Below are positions 1 to 9,748 of a DNA stretch of 64,000 nucleotides, piece by piece. Below the pieces are notes generated by a model, which saw only the letters and a list, made by a program, of their open reading frames with translations, made no database searches and was not told the origin of the DNA. A program made the position numbers and the translations under genes. The stretch's first letter is position 1. The number at the start of each line of letters is the position of its first letter. The stretch is from NCBI GenBank assembly GCA_016717855.1, contig JADKEV010000018.1, positions 65,996-129,995 on the forward strand, in the 5' to 3' direction. The DNA is from Betaproteobacteria bacterium. GTDB lineage: Bacteria > Pseudomonadota > Gammaproteobacteria > Burkholderiales > Casimicrobiaceae.

Positions 1-1628
1 CACGTCCGCGACCTTGCCACCCAGCGTGGCCTTGATGCGCTCGAGCAGCTCCTTGTACTCGCCGGACTGCTCTTCCTGCTGCTTCTTTTCGTCGGCGTCG
101 GCGAGCTTGTCGAGGTCCAGTGCGCCCTTGGCGACCGACTTCAGCGGCTTGCCTTCGAACTCGCTCAGGTTGCTCACCACCCATTCGTCGACGCGGTCGG
201 CGAGCAGCAGCACTTCGATCCCCTTCTTGCGGAAGATCTCCAGATGCGGGCTGTTCTTGGCTGCGGCGAACGTGTCGGCCGTGATGTAGTAGATCGCATC
301 CTGGCCCTCCTTCATCCGCGCCAGGTAGTCGGCCAGCGGCACAGTCTGCGCGTCGGTGTCGTGGTGGGTCGAGGCGAATCGCAGCAGCTTGGCGATGCGC
401 TCGCGGTTGCCGAAGTCCTCGCCGGCGCCTTCCTTGAAGCAGCGGCCGAACTCGGTCCAGAACTTCGCGTATTTCTCGCGCTGGCCCGCGTCCTCGCTCC
501 CGGCCAGCTCCTCGAGCAGCCCCAGGATGCGGCTTGCGCAGCCCTTCCTGATCGCCTCGACGTCTTTCGACTCCTGCAGGATCTCGCGCGAGACGTTCAG
601 CGGCAGGTCGCCGGAGTCGACCACGCCGCGCACGAAGCGCAGATAGGAAGGCAGCAGGTCGCTGGCCTCGTCCATGATGAAAACGCGCCGCACATAAAGC
701 TTCAGGCCGCGGCGATGCTCGCGATCCCACAGGTCGAACGGCGCGCGGGCGGAACGTACAGCAGTTGCGTGTATTCCTGGCGCCCTTCGACCCTGGCGTG
801 CGCCCAGGCCAGCGGCGGCTCCATGTCATGGGCGACGTGCTTGTAGAACTCTGTGTACTGTTCTTCGGTGACCTGGGCCTTGGGCCGTGTCCAGAGCGCC
901 GAGGCCTGGTTGATGGTCTCGACCTCCTCCTTGGGCACGTAGGCCTTCTTGTCCTCGTCCCATTCTTCCTTCGCCATCACGATGGGTAGCGCGATATGGT
1001 CGGAGTACTTGCGCAGGATCGCGGCGAGCTTCCAGCGGGACAGCAGCTCATCTTCGCCTTCCCGCAGGTGCAGCGTGATCTCGGTCCCGCGGCCGGGCCG
1101 GGCCTCGTTCTCGATCGTGTACTGGCCCTCGCTGGCCGTCATGTCGCACGCCCAGCGCACGCCGTCTTCGGGCGGCAGGCCCGCGCGGCGGGTCGCCAGC
1201 GTTACGCGGTCGGCGACGATGAAGGACGAGTAGAAGCCGACGCCGAACTGGCCGATCAGGTTGGCGTCCCTGGCCTGGTCGCCGCTGAGCGACTGGAAGA
1301 ACTCGCGGGTCCCCGAGCGGGCGATCGTGCCGATGTTGCTGATCACCTCCTCGCGCGACATGCCCACGCCGTTGTCGGCGATGGTGATCGTGCGGGCGTC
1401 GCGGTCGAACGCGACCCTTATCTTGAGTTCCGGGTCGGCTTCCAGCAGGCCGGGGTTGGCGATGGCCTCGAAGCGGAGCTTGTCCGCCGCATCGGAGGCG
1501 TTGGAGATGAGCTCTCGCAGGAATATTTCCTTGTTGCTGTACAGCGAGTGGATCATCAGGTGCAGCAGTTGCCTGACTTCGGCCTGGAATCCCAGGGTCT
1601 GCTTGTCGTTTTCCATGATCTGGTCCAT
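1..1628 (-). CDS. htpG: Chaperone HtpG (Hsp90), 3' end beyond window, one frameshift
   Basis: Cytosolic ATP-dependent Hsp90 chaperone. The N-terminal GHKL ATPase domain is clear: SNASDAADKLRF, the DNGVGM nucleotide-binding motif, GTIARSGT and GQFGVGFYSSFIVAD, followed by the middle-domain region around YSDHIALPI. At about 748-752 the frame breaks after EYTQLLYVP. The other frame then continues with typical HtpG sequence (RRVFIMDEASDLLPSYLRFVRG, NVSREILQ, FASTHHD, MKEGQ, YYITAD) as far as position 1, so one base is probably missing in a GC run. The C-terminal dimerisation domain lies outside the window. The start could also be the second methionine four codons downstream. It is divergent from corA, with about 145 bp between them for both promoters. 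Confidence 0.93.
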
Positions 1629-1773
1629 TTTGCGTTTCCGGGCGGTGAAGGATGGATGGTGCGGGGTGGCGAGATTATGGCGGCGCTTTCCGCAAAATCA
1701 AGCCCCGGACGGGGACCGGCGCTGGCGCACGGCGGCCGGCTTGGCTACACTTAGCCCTGCCCGAGGAGCATTG

Positions 1774-2739
1774 ATGCTGATCAACTGCGTCGCGTACGAG
1801 AACGGAAAGAAGCTGGCCGACATCACCGTCGAGGCGATCAGCGAATACCTCGCGCGCCCGGACTGCTTCGTCTGGGTGGCGCTCAAGGATCCGGGTCCCG
1901 GCGAACTGGCCGTGATGCAGCATGAGTTCGGCCTGCACGACCTGGCCGTCGAGGACGCCCGCAAGACCAACCAGCGGCCCAAGATCGACGAGTACGGCGA
2001 CGAACTGTTCGGCGCCCTCAAGACCATCGAACTCGAGGGCGACGAGTTCCAGGTCGGCGAGGTCGACGTTTTCGTCGGTCCCAACTACGTGCTGTCGGTG
2101 CGCAACGGCACGCAGCGTGGCTTTGTCGACGTGCGCAATCGCTGCGAGCGGGAACCCCACCTGCTCCGGCAGGGCTCCGGATTCGTGTTCTACGCGCTGA
2201 TGGACGCCGTGGTCGACCGCTATTTTCCCGTGCTCGATGGTCTCGAAGCGGAACTGGAGTCGATCGAGGAGAGAATTTTTGCGCAAGGCTCCGCGCGGGC
2301 GACCATCGAGGCGCTGTACGTCCTCAAGGGCAAGCTGATGATACTCAAGCACGCCGTCTCGCCGCTGATGGAGGCCGCGGGCAAGCTCTATGGCGGGCGC
2401 GTGCCCGCGGTGGTGGCGGGCATGGGCGACTATTTTCGCGACGTGTATGACCACCTGTACCGGATCAACCAGGCGATCGAGAGCATCCGCGACATGATCG
2501 GTACGGCGCTGCAGGTGAATCTCGGCCTGATCGCCATCGCCGAGTCCGAAGTGAACAAGAAGCTCGCCGCCTGGGCCGCCATTTTCGCCGTGGCCACGGC
2601 GCTGGCCGGCATCTGGGGCATGAACTTCAAGCACATGCCAGAACTGGACTGGATCTTCGGCTACCCGTTCGCGCTGAGCCTGATCACCGTCAGCTGTGTC
2701 GTGCTCTATACCCGGTTCAAGAAGACGGGTTGGCTGTAG
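1774..2739 (+). CDS. corA: CorA-family magnesium/divalent cation transporter
   Basis: Inner-membrane Mg2+ (possibly Co2+/Ni2+) channel of 321 residues. The long N-terminal cytoplasmic domain is acidic and helical. Two C-terminal membrane helices follow, and the signature GMN at residues 282-284 (in GIWGMNFKHMPEL) closes the first of them at the periplasmic pore mouth. The protein ends in a short basic tail, RFKKTGWL. The ATG at 1774 has a GAGGAG-type Shine-Dalgarno a few bases upstream; the same frame is open further upstream, but that part antisense-overlaps htpG and shows no CorA homology. It stands alone, convergent with the GGDEF gene downstream. Confidence 0.93.
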   Translation: MLINCVAYENGKKLADITVEAISEYLARPDCFVWVALKDPGPGELAVMQHEFGLHDLAVEDARKTNQRPKIDEYGDELFGALKTIELEGDEFQVGEVDVFVGPNYVLSVRNGTQRGFVDVRNRCEREPHLLRQGSGFVFYALMDAVVDRYFPVLDGLEAELESIEERIFAQGSARATIEALYVLKGKLMILKHAVSPLMEAAGKLYGGRVPAVVAGMGDYFRDVYDHLYRINQAIESIRDMIGTALQVNLGLIAIAESEVNKKLAAWAAIFAVATALAGIWGMNFKHMPELDWIFGYPFALSLITVSCVVLYTRFKKTGWL

Positions 2740-2760
2740 TTCCGCGACCCCCGGGTAGCT

Positions 2761-2783
2761 CCGCCGGCCGGGCCCTCCGGCGG
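2761..2783. terminator. Hairpin between convergent corA and GGDEF gene
   Basis: CCGCCGG at 2761-2767 pairs with CCGGCGG at 2777-2783 around a short loop that is itself self-complementary. It lies in the 47-bp gap between two genes that end towards each other, so it could serve both. No clear T-run follows on either strand, so the call rests on position and stem only. Confidence 0.45.
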
Positions 2784-2786
2784 CGA

Positions 2787-5462
2787 TCAGTGCAGCGGGG
2801 GGCGCTCGCCCGCCATTCGTTTGCTGCGATACATCGTGTCGTCGGCCTCTTTGAGCAGCGCCTCCGCCCCGTCGCCGTGTTCCGGAAAAAGCGCGATGCC
2901 GATGCTGCATGAGACGCGCAGCCCGGGCACGGGCTGCTGCAGCGGCAGCGCGATCGCCGCGTGGATCTTCGCGGCCACGGCTTCGGCGTCCCCCCGCTGC
3001 TGCTGGTCCGGAAGGATGACGACGAACTCGTCGCCTCCGTAGCGTGCGACGGTGTCCGTCGTGCGCACGCAACTCTGCAGGCGGCGCGCGACTTCAACCA
3101 GCACCGCGTCGCCCGCGCGATGCCCGTGACGATCGTTGATCGGCTTGAAATTGTCGAGATCGATCAGCATCACGGCGATCATCTGCTGCCGCCGCCGCGC
3201 CTGGCCGATCGCCTGCTGCAGCCGGTCCTCGAGCAGGCGCCGGTTGGGCAATCCGGTAAGCATGTCCAGGCTCGCCAGCAGCCGGATTTCCTCCTCCGCC
3301 CTTTTCAGTTCGGTGATGTCGGTGCGCACCCCGACGATGCCGCCGTCAGGCGTCCGGCGTTCGGTGACCTGAATCCACTTGCCGTCGCCCATCTGGTAGC
3401 GGTGGCTGGCGCCGTTCGCGGTGCGGTGGCGGCGCATGCGCTCGGCCACCCAGGCCTCCACGTCCCCGTCGAATTCCTCGGCCATCGGCTCGCCGCGCCG
3501 CACCGACCAGCGGACCAGTTCCTCGAACGCCATGCCGGCGATTTCCTCGAAGCTGGTCGCGTCGGTGTAGATCTCGGCGTAGCGCCTGTTGCAGAGCACC
3601 AGGCGGTCGTCACGATCGAACCAGGCGAAGCCGTCGGGCAGGCTCTCGACGGCGCTGCGCAGCATTGTCCGCGCCTCTTCCGCGGCAGCCCGTGCCTGCG
3701 CCACGGCCTGTTCGCGCTCGACGCGCAGCGTGATGTCCATCGCGGTGCCTGTCGTCCCGATGATGTTGCCGTCCTCGTCCCGCAGCGGGATGGCATTGAA
3801 GCTCAGGATCACCGGTTGCCCGTCGCGGCGCCGTTGCGTGCTCTGGTAATCGAAGACGTGCTCGCCGGCCATCAGGCGCGCGAACGCCGCGCGGTCGGCC
3901 TCGGCCTGCCCGGGGACCAGGAAGTCGGTGAACGGCCGGCCGCACATCTCGGCCGATTCGTACCCGAAAATGGTCCGGGCGCCGCGGTCGTTTACGTACG
4001 TGTAGACGCCTTGCGCATCCACCGTCCAGACCAGGCTCTTCGACGTCTCCACCAGGTTGCGGTAATGCGCTTCGCTGCGATGCAGCGCTTCCTCGATCCG
4101 GCGCTGGCCGGACATGTCGATGATGCTGCCCGCGAATCGCGTCGCCTGCCCCGCCGGATTCCAGATCGCCTGGCCGCGCCCGCGCACCCAGACGTAGCCG
4201 CCGTCGCGCGCGCGCAGCCGGTACTCGTGGTCGAACGCCAGTCCCTCCTCCAGGTGCGAGGCCTGCGCCGTGATCATGCGTTCGCGGTCCTCGGGATGCA
4301 GCGCATCCTCGAAAAAGAACAAACCTTCGAAATCGGCCTCCGGCGGATGCCCCAGTATCGCCTTGAATTGCGGCGAGTAGTACGTGCGCTTGCCGACGAT
4401 GTCCCAGTCCCAGACGCCGCCCTGCGAGGCGCGGACCACCAGTTCGTACTGGTCGCGGCTGTCGCGAAGCGTCGCCTCGACGGACTTGAGCGAGTTGATG
4501 TCGGACACGGTCAGGATCGTGCCCGCATCCATTTCGGCAGGATTCGCGGCCCGCCCCTGGAGCAGGCACCAGATCGCGCGGCCGTCCCGGTGGACCAGTC
4601 GCTCCTCGAACTGGCAGATCTCGCGGCTGCCAGCAACGGTGGCCACTTCTTCGCTGTGAGCTTCCCAGGCTGCATCGCTACCGTACAGCACGCGCGTGGA
4701 ACCGCCGTACAAGTCCTCCTGCGCATAGCCGAAGAGCTCCGCGAGGCGCGTGTTGCAGGTGGTGATGGCGCGATCCTTGATCACCGCGATGCCCACCGCC
4801 GAACTGTTGAAGATGCGTTGCTGCTCGCGCAGCAGATCGTCGTCGGCGACATGGCGCTGGTAGGTGTCGACCAGCATCTGGTGGTAGTCGAAGGCGATCC
4901 GCCACAGGAACAGCAGGTAGATCAACCCGAAGGCGGCCATGGCCAGGTGCACGGCATCGCCGACCAACAGCGCCTTGGCAATCTGTCCGGCCGCCAGCGG
5001 CACGATGAACGACGCCAGCGACCGGTAGCTCGGCGCGAGCAGGCCGGCGGCGCTCGCGGCCATGCCGAGGCCGATGAGCACGAACAGGACTTCGTAGGTG
5101 ACATCCGCCGGCTGCACCGCGACGACCAGCGCGCCCCACGCGGTGCCTGCCAGCCCCGCGCCCACGGCGAACCGGTTCTCCCAACGCTGCGCGACGTCGG
5201 GTTCGCGCGGCCGCGCCAGGTAGCTGCGATAGAGCGCGTAGCGTCCGGCGGTGATCAGGGTGGTGACCAGCAGCCAGGCGGACAGTTCGCCGTAGTTCGC
5301 CTTGTTCCAGAGCACCATCACGGTCACGAGGGCGACCAGGAGGGTGACAGCCAGCCCGGTGGGCATCAGCGCATAGAGCTGGCGCACGCGCTCGGCGTCA
5401 AGCCGCTGCCGCGGCGTGTACTCGGTAGTGGCCGAGCTTGCGGGCTGTGCGGTAAGGTCCAA
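2787..5462 (-). CDS. Membrane multi-PAS diguanylate cyclase (GGDEF)
   Basis: Predicted c-di-GMP synthase of 891 residues. Residues about 35-195 are hydrophobic membrane segments. About four PAS/PAC sensor domains follow (roughly 205-335, 335-460, 460-590 and 605-725; for example GVWDWDIVGKRTYYSPQF in the second and SLPDGFAWFDRDDRLVLCN in the fourth). The C-terminus is a GGDEF domain (about 725-885). The catalytic signature YGGDEF is intact at 808-813, and the product-inhibition I-site RTTD sits at 800-803, exactly five residues before GGDEF, so activity with feedback control is expected. There is no EAL domain. No partner gene suggests the signal; redox or oxygen sensing by PAS is possible but unproven. 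Confidence 0.9.
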   Translation of the reverse strand: MDLTAQPASSATTEYTPRQRLDAERVRQLYALMPTGLAVTLLVALVTVMVLWNKANYGELSAWLLVTTLITAGRYALYRSYLARPREPDVAQRWENRFAVGAGLAGTAWGALVVAVQPADVTYEVLFVLIGLGMAASAAGLLAPSYRSLASFIVPLAAGQIAKALLVGDAVHLAMAAFGLIYLLFLWRIAFDYHQMLVDTYQRHVADDDLLREQQRIFNSSAVGIAVIKDRAITTCNTRLAELFGYAQEDLYGGSTRVLYGSDAAWEAHSEEVATVAGSREICQFEERLVHRDGRAIWCLLQGRAANPAEMDAGTILTVSDINSLKSVEATLRDSRDQYELVVRASQGGVWDWDIVGKRTYYSPQFKAILGHPPEADFEGLFFFEDALHPEDRERMITAQASHLEEGLAFDHEYRLRARDGGYVWVRGRGQAIWNPAGQATRFAGSIIDMSGQRRIEEALHRSEAHYRNLVETSKSLVWTVDAQGVYTYVNDRGARTIFGYESAEMCGRPFTDFLVPGQAEADRAAFARLMAGEHVFDYQSTQRRRDGQPVILSFNAIPLRDEDGNIIGTTGTAMDITLRVEREQAVAQARAAAEEARTMLRSAVESLPDGFAWFDRDDRLVLCNRRYAEIYTDATSFEEIAGMAFEELVRWSVRRGEPMAEEFDGDVEAWVAERMRRHRTANGASHRYQMGDGKWIQVTERRTPDGGIVGVRTDITELKRAEEEIRLLASLDMLTGLPNRRLLEDRLQQAIGQARRRQQMIAVMLIDLDNFKPINDRHGHRAGDAVLVEVARRLQSCVRTTDTVARYGGDEFVVILPDQQQRGDAEAVAAKIHAAIALPLQQPVPGLRVSCSIGIALFPEHGDGAEALLKEADDTMYRSKRMAGERPPLH

Positions 5463-5474
5463 GTCGGCGGGCCT

Positions 5475-5970
5475 TTAGCGTATGAATTGCCGGACGAAGT
5501 CAGCGCCCAATCCGCAACCAGCGTAATGCGCGCGGCACATGTCGATCTTGGTGAACACGTCCTCGTAGCCGGCTTGCCTGACCCAAGTCGTCAACATAGA
5601 TCATGGCGCCGGAAATATTGAAGAACGTGATCATCTCCGGGCAATGGGCCGGCACGACGAGCGTGTGGATCTCTCCGGGCGGTTCGTACACGAAGCCGCC
5701 TTCGCGGGCCACCCAGTCGTGCTCCAGGTAGTGCCACTCGCCCTTGATCACGTACCCGAACACGGCGCCCGGATGCCGGTGCCGCGAGAGCACGCCGGAC
5801 CGGCGCACGCGCAGCAGGTTGCACCACTGCCCGGTCACCGTATTCAGGAACAGCGGACGGAACCAGACGTCGGCTGCCTGCGGGACCCAGACCCGCTCGT
5901 CGTCTGGAATCGCCGCGACGGCGATTTCCGGCTGTATGCCAATCGACTGCAGTATTGTCGCGCCACTCAT
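5475..5970 (-). CDS. Cupin-fold dioxygenase-like protein (2,4'-dihydroxyacetophenone dioxygenase family), frameshifted
   Basis: Small cytosolic cupin of about 164 residues. It shows the cupin metal motif SRHRHPGAVFGYVIKGEW and, further on, PPGEIHTLVVP, giving the histidines that would bind Fe. It resembles the dihydroxyacetophenone dioxygenase (DAD)/cupin family. At about 5575-5585 the reading frame breaks after MIYVDDLG. The adjacent frame gives the family's usual ending (AGYEDVFTKIDMCRAHY, then GLGADFVRQFIR and stop at 5475), so the shift looks like one extra base. It ends 12 bases before the start of the GGDEF gene on the same strand. The real substrate is unknown. Confidence 0.75.
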
Positions 5971-6054
5971 TGCCGCTCCGGTTGCTGATCAGAAGTCTGC
6001 CTGCCGGCCACAGACACAGGCGCCGGTCCGGTCCCTGCCATGACGGGATGCAGG

Positions 6055-6975
6055 CTAGGCATTCAGCAGCGCGTGCACCTGCGCCGGCGACGGGATCGGC
6101 GCCACCGCGCCAAAGCCCGTGGTCGAGAGCGCTGCCGCCGCGTTGGCGTAGCGCGCGGCGGCCCGCAACGCATCGCCGGCCGCCAGGCGCGCCAGCAGCG
6201 CGCCCGCAAAGCTGTCCCCGGCGCCGGTCGCATCCACCGCTTCGACCACATGTCCCGGCAAGTGCTCGCGCGGGGCCGCAGGCGCCGGCGCGATCAGCAC
6301 CCCATCCCCCCCCATCTTGAGCAGCACGGCGCGGGCGCCGTGGTGAAAGCACCAGTCGAGGATTGCCCCCGGATCGTCCAGACCGGAGAGCACCCGCGCG
6401 TCGTCCAGGCTGGGGAGGAAGTAATCAGAGAGCCGGATGGTTTCGCAGATCACCGCCCGCGCCCGGGCGAGCGGCCACAGCTTCAGGCGCAGGTTCGAGT
6501 CGTAGGACACGGCGACACGCGCCGCGCGGGCTTCGCCGATCGCGGCGAACACCGTGTCGCAGGCCGGGCCGGAAATCGCCTGGCTGATGCCCGACACATG
6601 GAGAAACTTCGCCTTCCGGATCAGCGCGAGTGGCAGGTCGCGCGCGGTCATCCGCGCCGCCGCCGATCCGGCGCGCAGGAAATGGAACTGGTGCCCGCTC
6701 TGGTCATGGGTGACGAAGTACGCGCCGGTATACGCGTCCGGGTCGATTGCGACGCCGGAGACGTCGATCCCTTCGCGCCGCCAGAGGTCGAGGAACAGGC
6801 GGCCGAACGCGTCGTCGCCCAGCCGGGTCACGTAGGCGGCACGTGCGCCCTGCCGCGCCGCCGCTACCGAGAAATTCGACGTGTCGCCGCCGAATCCCTG
6901 CAGGTATTGCGGCTGCCCCGGCAACGTCTGGTTGAATTCGATCATCGGCTCACCGATTGCCACGATGTCGGTCAT
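6055..6975 (-). CDS. kdgK: 2-dehydro-3-deoxygluconokinase (KDG kinase), PfkB family
   Basis: Cytosolic ATP-dependent sugar kinase of 306 residues that should phosphorylate 2-keto-3-deoxygluconate to KDPG, feeding an Entner-Doudoroff-type aldolase. It begins with the PfkB pattern DIVAIGEPMIEFNQT and GFGGDTSNFSVAAARQGA. Near residue 250 it carries the second PfkB signature DATGAGDSFAGALL with the catalytic Asp. The gene directly downstream of dgoK on the same strand gives a two-kinase unit covering the gluco- and galacto-epimers of keto-deoxy sugar acids. Other PfkB substrates (ribose, fructose) fit less well than KDG because of the EFNQTLPG N-terminus. Confidence 0.85.
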   Translation of the reverse strand: MTDIVAIGEPMIEFNQTLPGQPQYLQGFGGDTSNFSVAAARQGARAAYVTRLGDDAFGRLFLDLWRREGIDVSGVAIDPDAYTGAYFVTHDQSGHQFHFLRAGSAAARMTARDLPLALIRKAKFLHVSGISQAISGPACDTVFAAIGEARAARVAVSYDSNLRLKLWPLARARAVICETIRLSDYFLPSLDDARVLSGLDDPGAILDWCFHHGARAVLLKMGGDGVLIAPAPAAPREHLPGHVVEAVDATGAGDSFAGALLARLAAGDALRAAARYANAAAALSTTGFGAVAPIPSPAQVHALLNA

Positions 6976-7057
6976 CGTCGCACCTCTTCAATGTGCCGCG
7001 CTGGAAAGCGGCCGGCTCGAATCCGCGCGGACGCCGGGTGCGCGCCCAGCCGCGGCC

Positions 7058-8026
7058 TCATGCCAGCGACACGCTTTTTTCCACGCGCTCGCCCAGCAGC
7101 CCGGCCTTTTCGGCGATGCGCCAGAGGCCCGAAGCCGCGGGAAACGCCGGCGCCGACGTCGAGGACCAGCCGACGAGCGTGAGCGCGCGCTGGTAGTTCC
7201 GCACCAGCGCCGTCTCGCCCACCAGGGTGACGCCGTCGAACGCGGGCCGGATCGCGTTCAGCGCGCGTTCGGCCGTGTAGATCTCGTGCCCGATCAGTAA
7301 CCCGGACAGGTAGTCGGCGATGCCGGTGGCCGGGAGCTTGTCGAACAGCGGCAGGGTGCGCGCGGAAAAGAGCAGCGAACTCAGCCCGAACGGATCGTTG
7401 TGCGCGTGATTGACCCCGCGCTCGAACGCGTCCGCATCGGGCGCCTCGCCGGTCGGGATCAGCTTGCCCAGGATGCTGTGCGCGACCAGGATCGAATAGA
7501 GCTCGCCGGTCATGAAGGTCCGGATCCAGACGATCCGTCCGTCGACGACGCGCACCCACTTGCTGTGCGTGCCCGGCAGCACGAACAAGCCCGAGCCCTG
7601 CTGGCGTTCCGCGAACGTCAGCGCGCCGAAGATCTGGGTCTCTTCGCCGCGCATCACGTCGGGAATGCCGTCGGGGGCGGTGATCGACACGCCGGGGACG
7701 ATCCACAGCTTGCGCCGCCGGGCGATCTCGACCGGCAGCAGGTGCGCGCTCAGCTCGGCCATGCCGGCCGGGCACGAAACGTAGGGCGCTTCCGCCCAGC
7801 CCTGGCGGCTGCCTATCATCCCGGAGGCCAGGATGGGCGTTTCGGTCCGCACCATCAGCCACGGCCCGCACAGTTCGAGCAGCGCGCCTTCGAAATCCCC
7901 GTCCTTGACGTTGAGCACACCCAGCGGCGCGGAGCGCTGGCCGATAACTTCACTTTCCTCGGCCATCAGGTAGGCGCGGGCGGAAGTGGTGCCCCAGTCG
8001 AGTGCGATGAGTTTGGGTGTGGGCAT
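7058..8026 (-). CDS. dgoK: 2-dehydro-3-deoxygalactonokinase
   Basis: Cytosolic kinase of 322 residues for 2-keto-3-deoxygalactonate in the DeLey-Doudoroff route. Family marks are the N-terminal phosphate loop LIALDWGTTSARAYL, the block GPWLMVRTETPILASGMIGSRQGW, PAGMAELSAHL, VPGVS, GEETQIFGAL and VLPGTHSKWV. The ATG at 8026 (MPTPKLIALDWG) is preferred; an upstream in-frame ATG would add 13 residues with no homology. It precedes kdgK by 82 bases, so the two are probably co-transcribed. No aldolase or dehydratase gene of the pathway is in the window. Confidence 0.88.
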   Translation of the reverse strand: MPTPKLIALDWGTTSARAYLMAEESEVIGQRSAPLGVLNVKDGDFEGALLELCGPWLMVRTETPILASGMIGSRQGWAEAPYVSCPAGMAELSAHLLPVEIARRRKLWIVPGVSITAPDGIPDVMRGEETQIFGALTFAERQQGSGLFVLPGTHSKWVRVVDGRIVWIRTFMTGELYSILVAHSILGKLIPTGEAPDADAFERGVNHAHNDPFGLSSLLFSARTLPLFDKLPATGIADYLSGLLIGHEIYTAERALNAIRPAFDGVTLVGETALVRNYQRALTLVGWSSTSAPAFPAASGLWRIAEKAGLLGERVEKSVSLA

Positions 8027-8106
8027 GCTCGGATGTGCGATTGGTAATCGCCCCAAGCCTAACATCGGCGGCTGTCCCTGCCAACTGCGTCAGACCAGCG
8101 GCCGCC

Positions 8107-9721
8107 TCATGCCCTGCCCCAGCTGCGCCGGTCGCGCCAGACTTCGCGCGCCGCGTTGTGCCCAGGGGCGCCGGTGACGCCGCCACCGGGGTGGGCGCCG
8201 GCCCCGCACAGGTAGAGCCCCGGCACGGGCATCCGGTAGTCCGCGTGGCCCAATGCCGGGCGGGCGCTGAACAGCTGGTTCAGCGACAGCTTGCCGTGGG
8301 AGATGTCGCCGCCGACCAGCCCGAACTTGCGTTCCAGGTCCAGGCGGCGAGTGGATCTGGCGGGCGATCACGCTGGCGCCGAAGTTCGGCGCGTAGCGGT
8401 TCACCGTGTCGACCACGCAGTCGGCCGCGCGCTCGCGCACGTCGTCCCAGTGCAGGCCGCCGGGCAGCGCATGGCGAAAATGCTGGCAGAACAGGCTGGC
8501 GACGTGCATGCCCGGCGGCGCCAGCGTGCCATCGATGGTCGAGGGAACCAGCAGTTCGACGATGGGCGCCGGCGACCAGCCGGTGGCCCGCGCCTCCACG
8601 TACGCGCGCTCCATGTAGTCCAGCGAGGGCGCCATGATGATGCCCGAGCCGTGATGCGGCTGCGCCGACCTGCCGGGCGCGCAGGTGAAATCGGGAAGTT
8701 CCTTCAGCGCGACGTTCATCCGGAACGTCGCCGATTCGCACTGGTAGTGCTCGAAACGGTCGAGGTCGAACCGCGCCCGCGCCTCTTCGTCCAGCATCTT
8801 GGTGAGCAGCAGGCGCGGATTGACGTTGGCGATAACAGCCTTCGCGGCGAGTTCGGTGCCATCGTCGAGCCGGACGCCGCGCGCGCGGTGCCGCGCATCC
8901 AGCAGCACCTGCGCCACCGGCGCCGACGTCGTGATCGCCACGCCGCGCGCGCGCGCCTCGGCGGCCATCGCCTGCGTGATCGCGCCCATCCCGCCGATCG
9001 CGTGCCCCCAGGCGCCCTTCTTGCCATTGACCTCGCCGAAGACGTGATGCAGCAGCACGTAGGCGGTGCCTTGCGCGTACGGGGACGCGAAATTGCCGAC
9101 CACGGCATCGAAGCCGAAGCAGGCCTTGATGGGCACCGACTCGAACCAGCGGTCCAGCCAGTCGCCCGCGCTCATCGTGAACACGTCGAGCACGTCGCGC
9201 CGCGCCCGCATGTCCAGCGCCTTGAACCGCTGCGCCGAGCGCCAGGCCTGCAGGATGTCGTGGATGCCGCCGCCGAAGTTGGGCGGCGTCTCCAGCACCA
9301 GTTCGCGCAGCACGTCGGCGATCCGCTCGAGCGTCTCGTAATACGCTGGCAGGGCGGCAGCGTCGCGCCGCGAATGCCGCGCGACGTCCGCCTGCGTCGC
9401 CGCCAGCCCGCCGCCCACCCGCAGCGAGTCGCCGTCGGGCAGCGGCAGGAAGTTGGCCAGCGGCCGCTCGACGACGACCAGGCCGTGCTCCGCCAGCCGC
9501 AGGTCGCGCACGACGCGCGGATGCAGCAGGCTCACCGTATACGCGGCGGTTGAGTTGCGAAAACCGGGATGAAACTCCTCGGTGACCGCGGCGCCGCCCA
9601 CCACGGCGCGGGCCTCGAGTATCCGCACGCGCACCCCGTGCGCCGCGAGGTAACAGGCGCACACCAGCCCGTTGTGGCCGCCTCCGATGATCAGGACGTC
9701 GTCCGGCGCCGCGCCCTTCAT
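8107..9721 (-). CDS. FAD-dependent phytoene-desaturase-like oxidoreductase, frameshifted
   Basis: NAD(P)/FAD-dependent amine-oxidase/phytoene-dehydrogenase-type protein. The N-terminal Rossmann motif is DVLIIGGGHNGLVCACYL, then LEARAVVGGAAVTEE. Near the end of the first frame come VNRYAPNFGASVIARQIHSP. At about 8342 one extra C breaks the frame. The next frame continues with LDLERKFGLVGGDISHGKLS, MPVPGLYLCGAGAHPGGGV and GAPGHNAARE, the conserved C-terminal FAD-binding end of this family, and stops at 8107. Intact length would be about 537 residues. These proteins are often annotated as carotenoid-like desaturases, but no carotenoid genes are nearby and the substrate is unknown. Confidence 0.8.
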
Positions 9722-9748
9722 CGCGCGCGGCTCACGGCATGCCGCGAT

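Noticed and set aside
2961..5621. 886-codon open frame on the plus strand opposite the PAS/GGDEF gene
   Set aside because: Composition is Arg/Ala/His-rich with no domain; the minus-strand gene has all GGDEF motifs intact.
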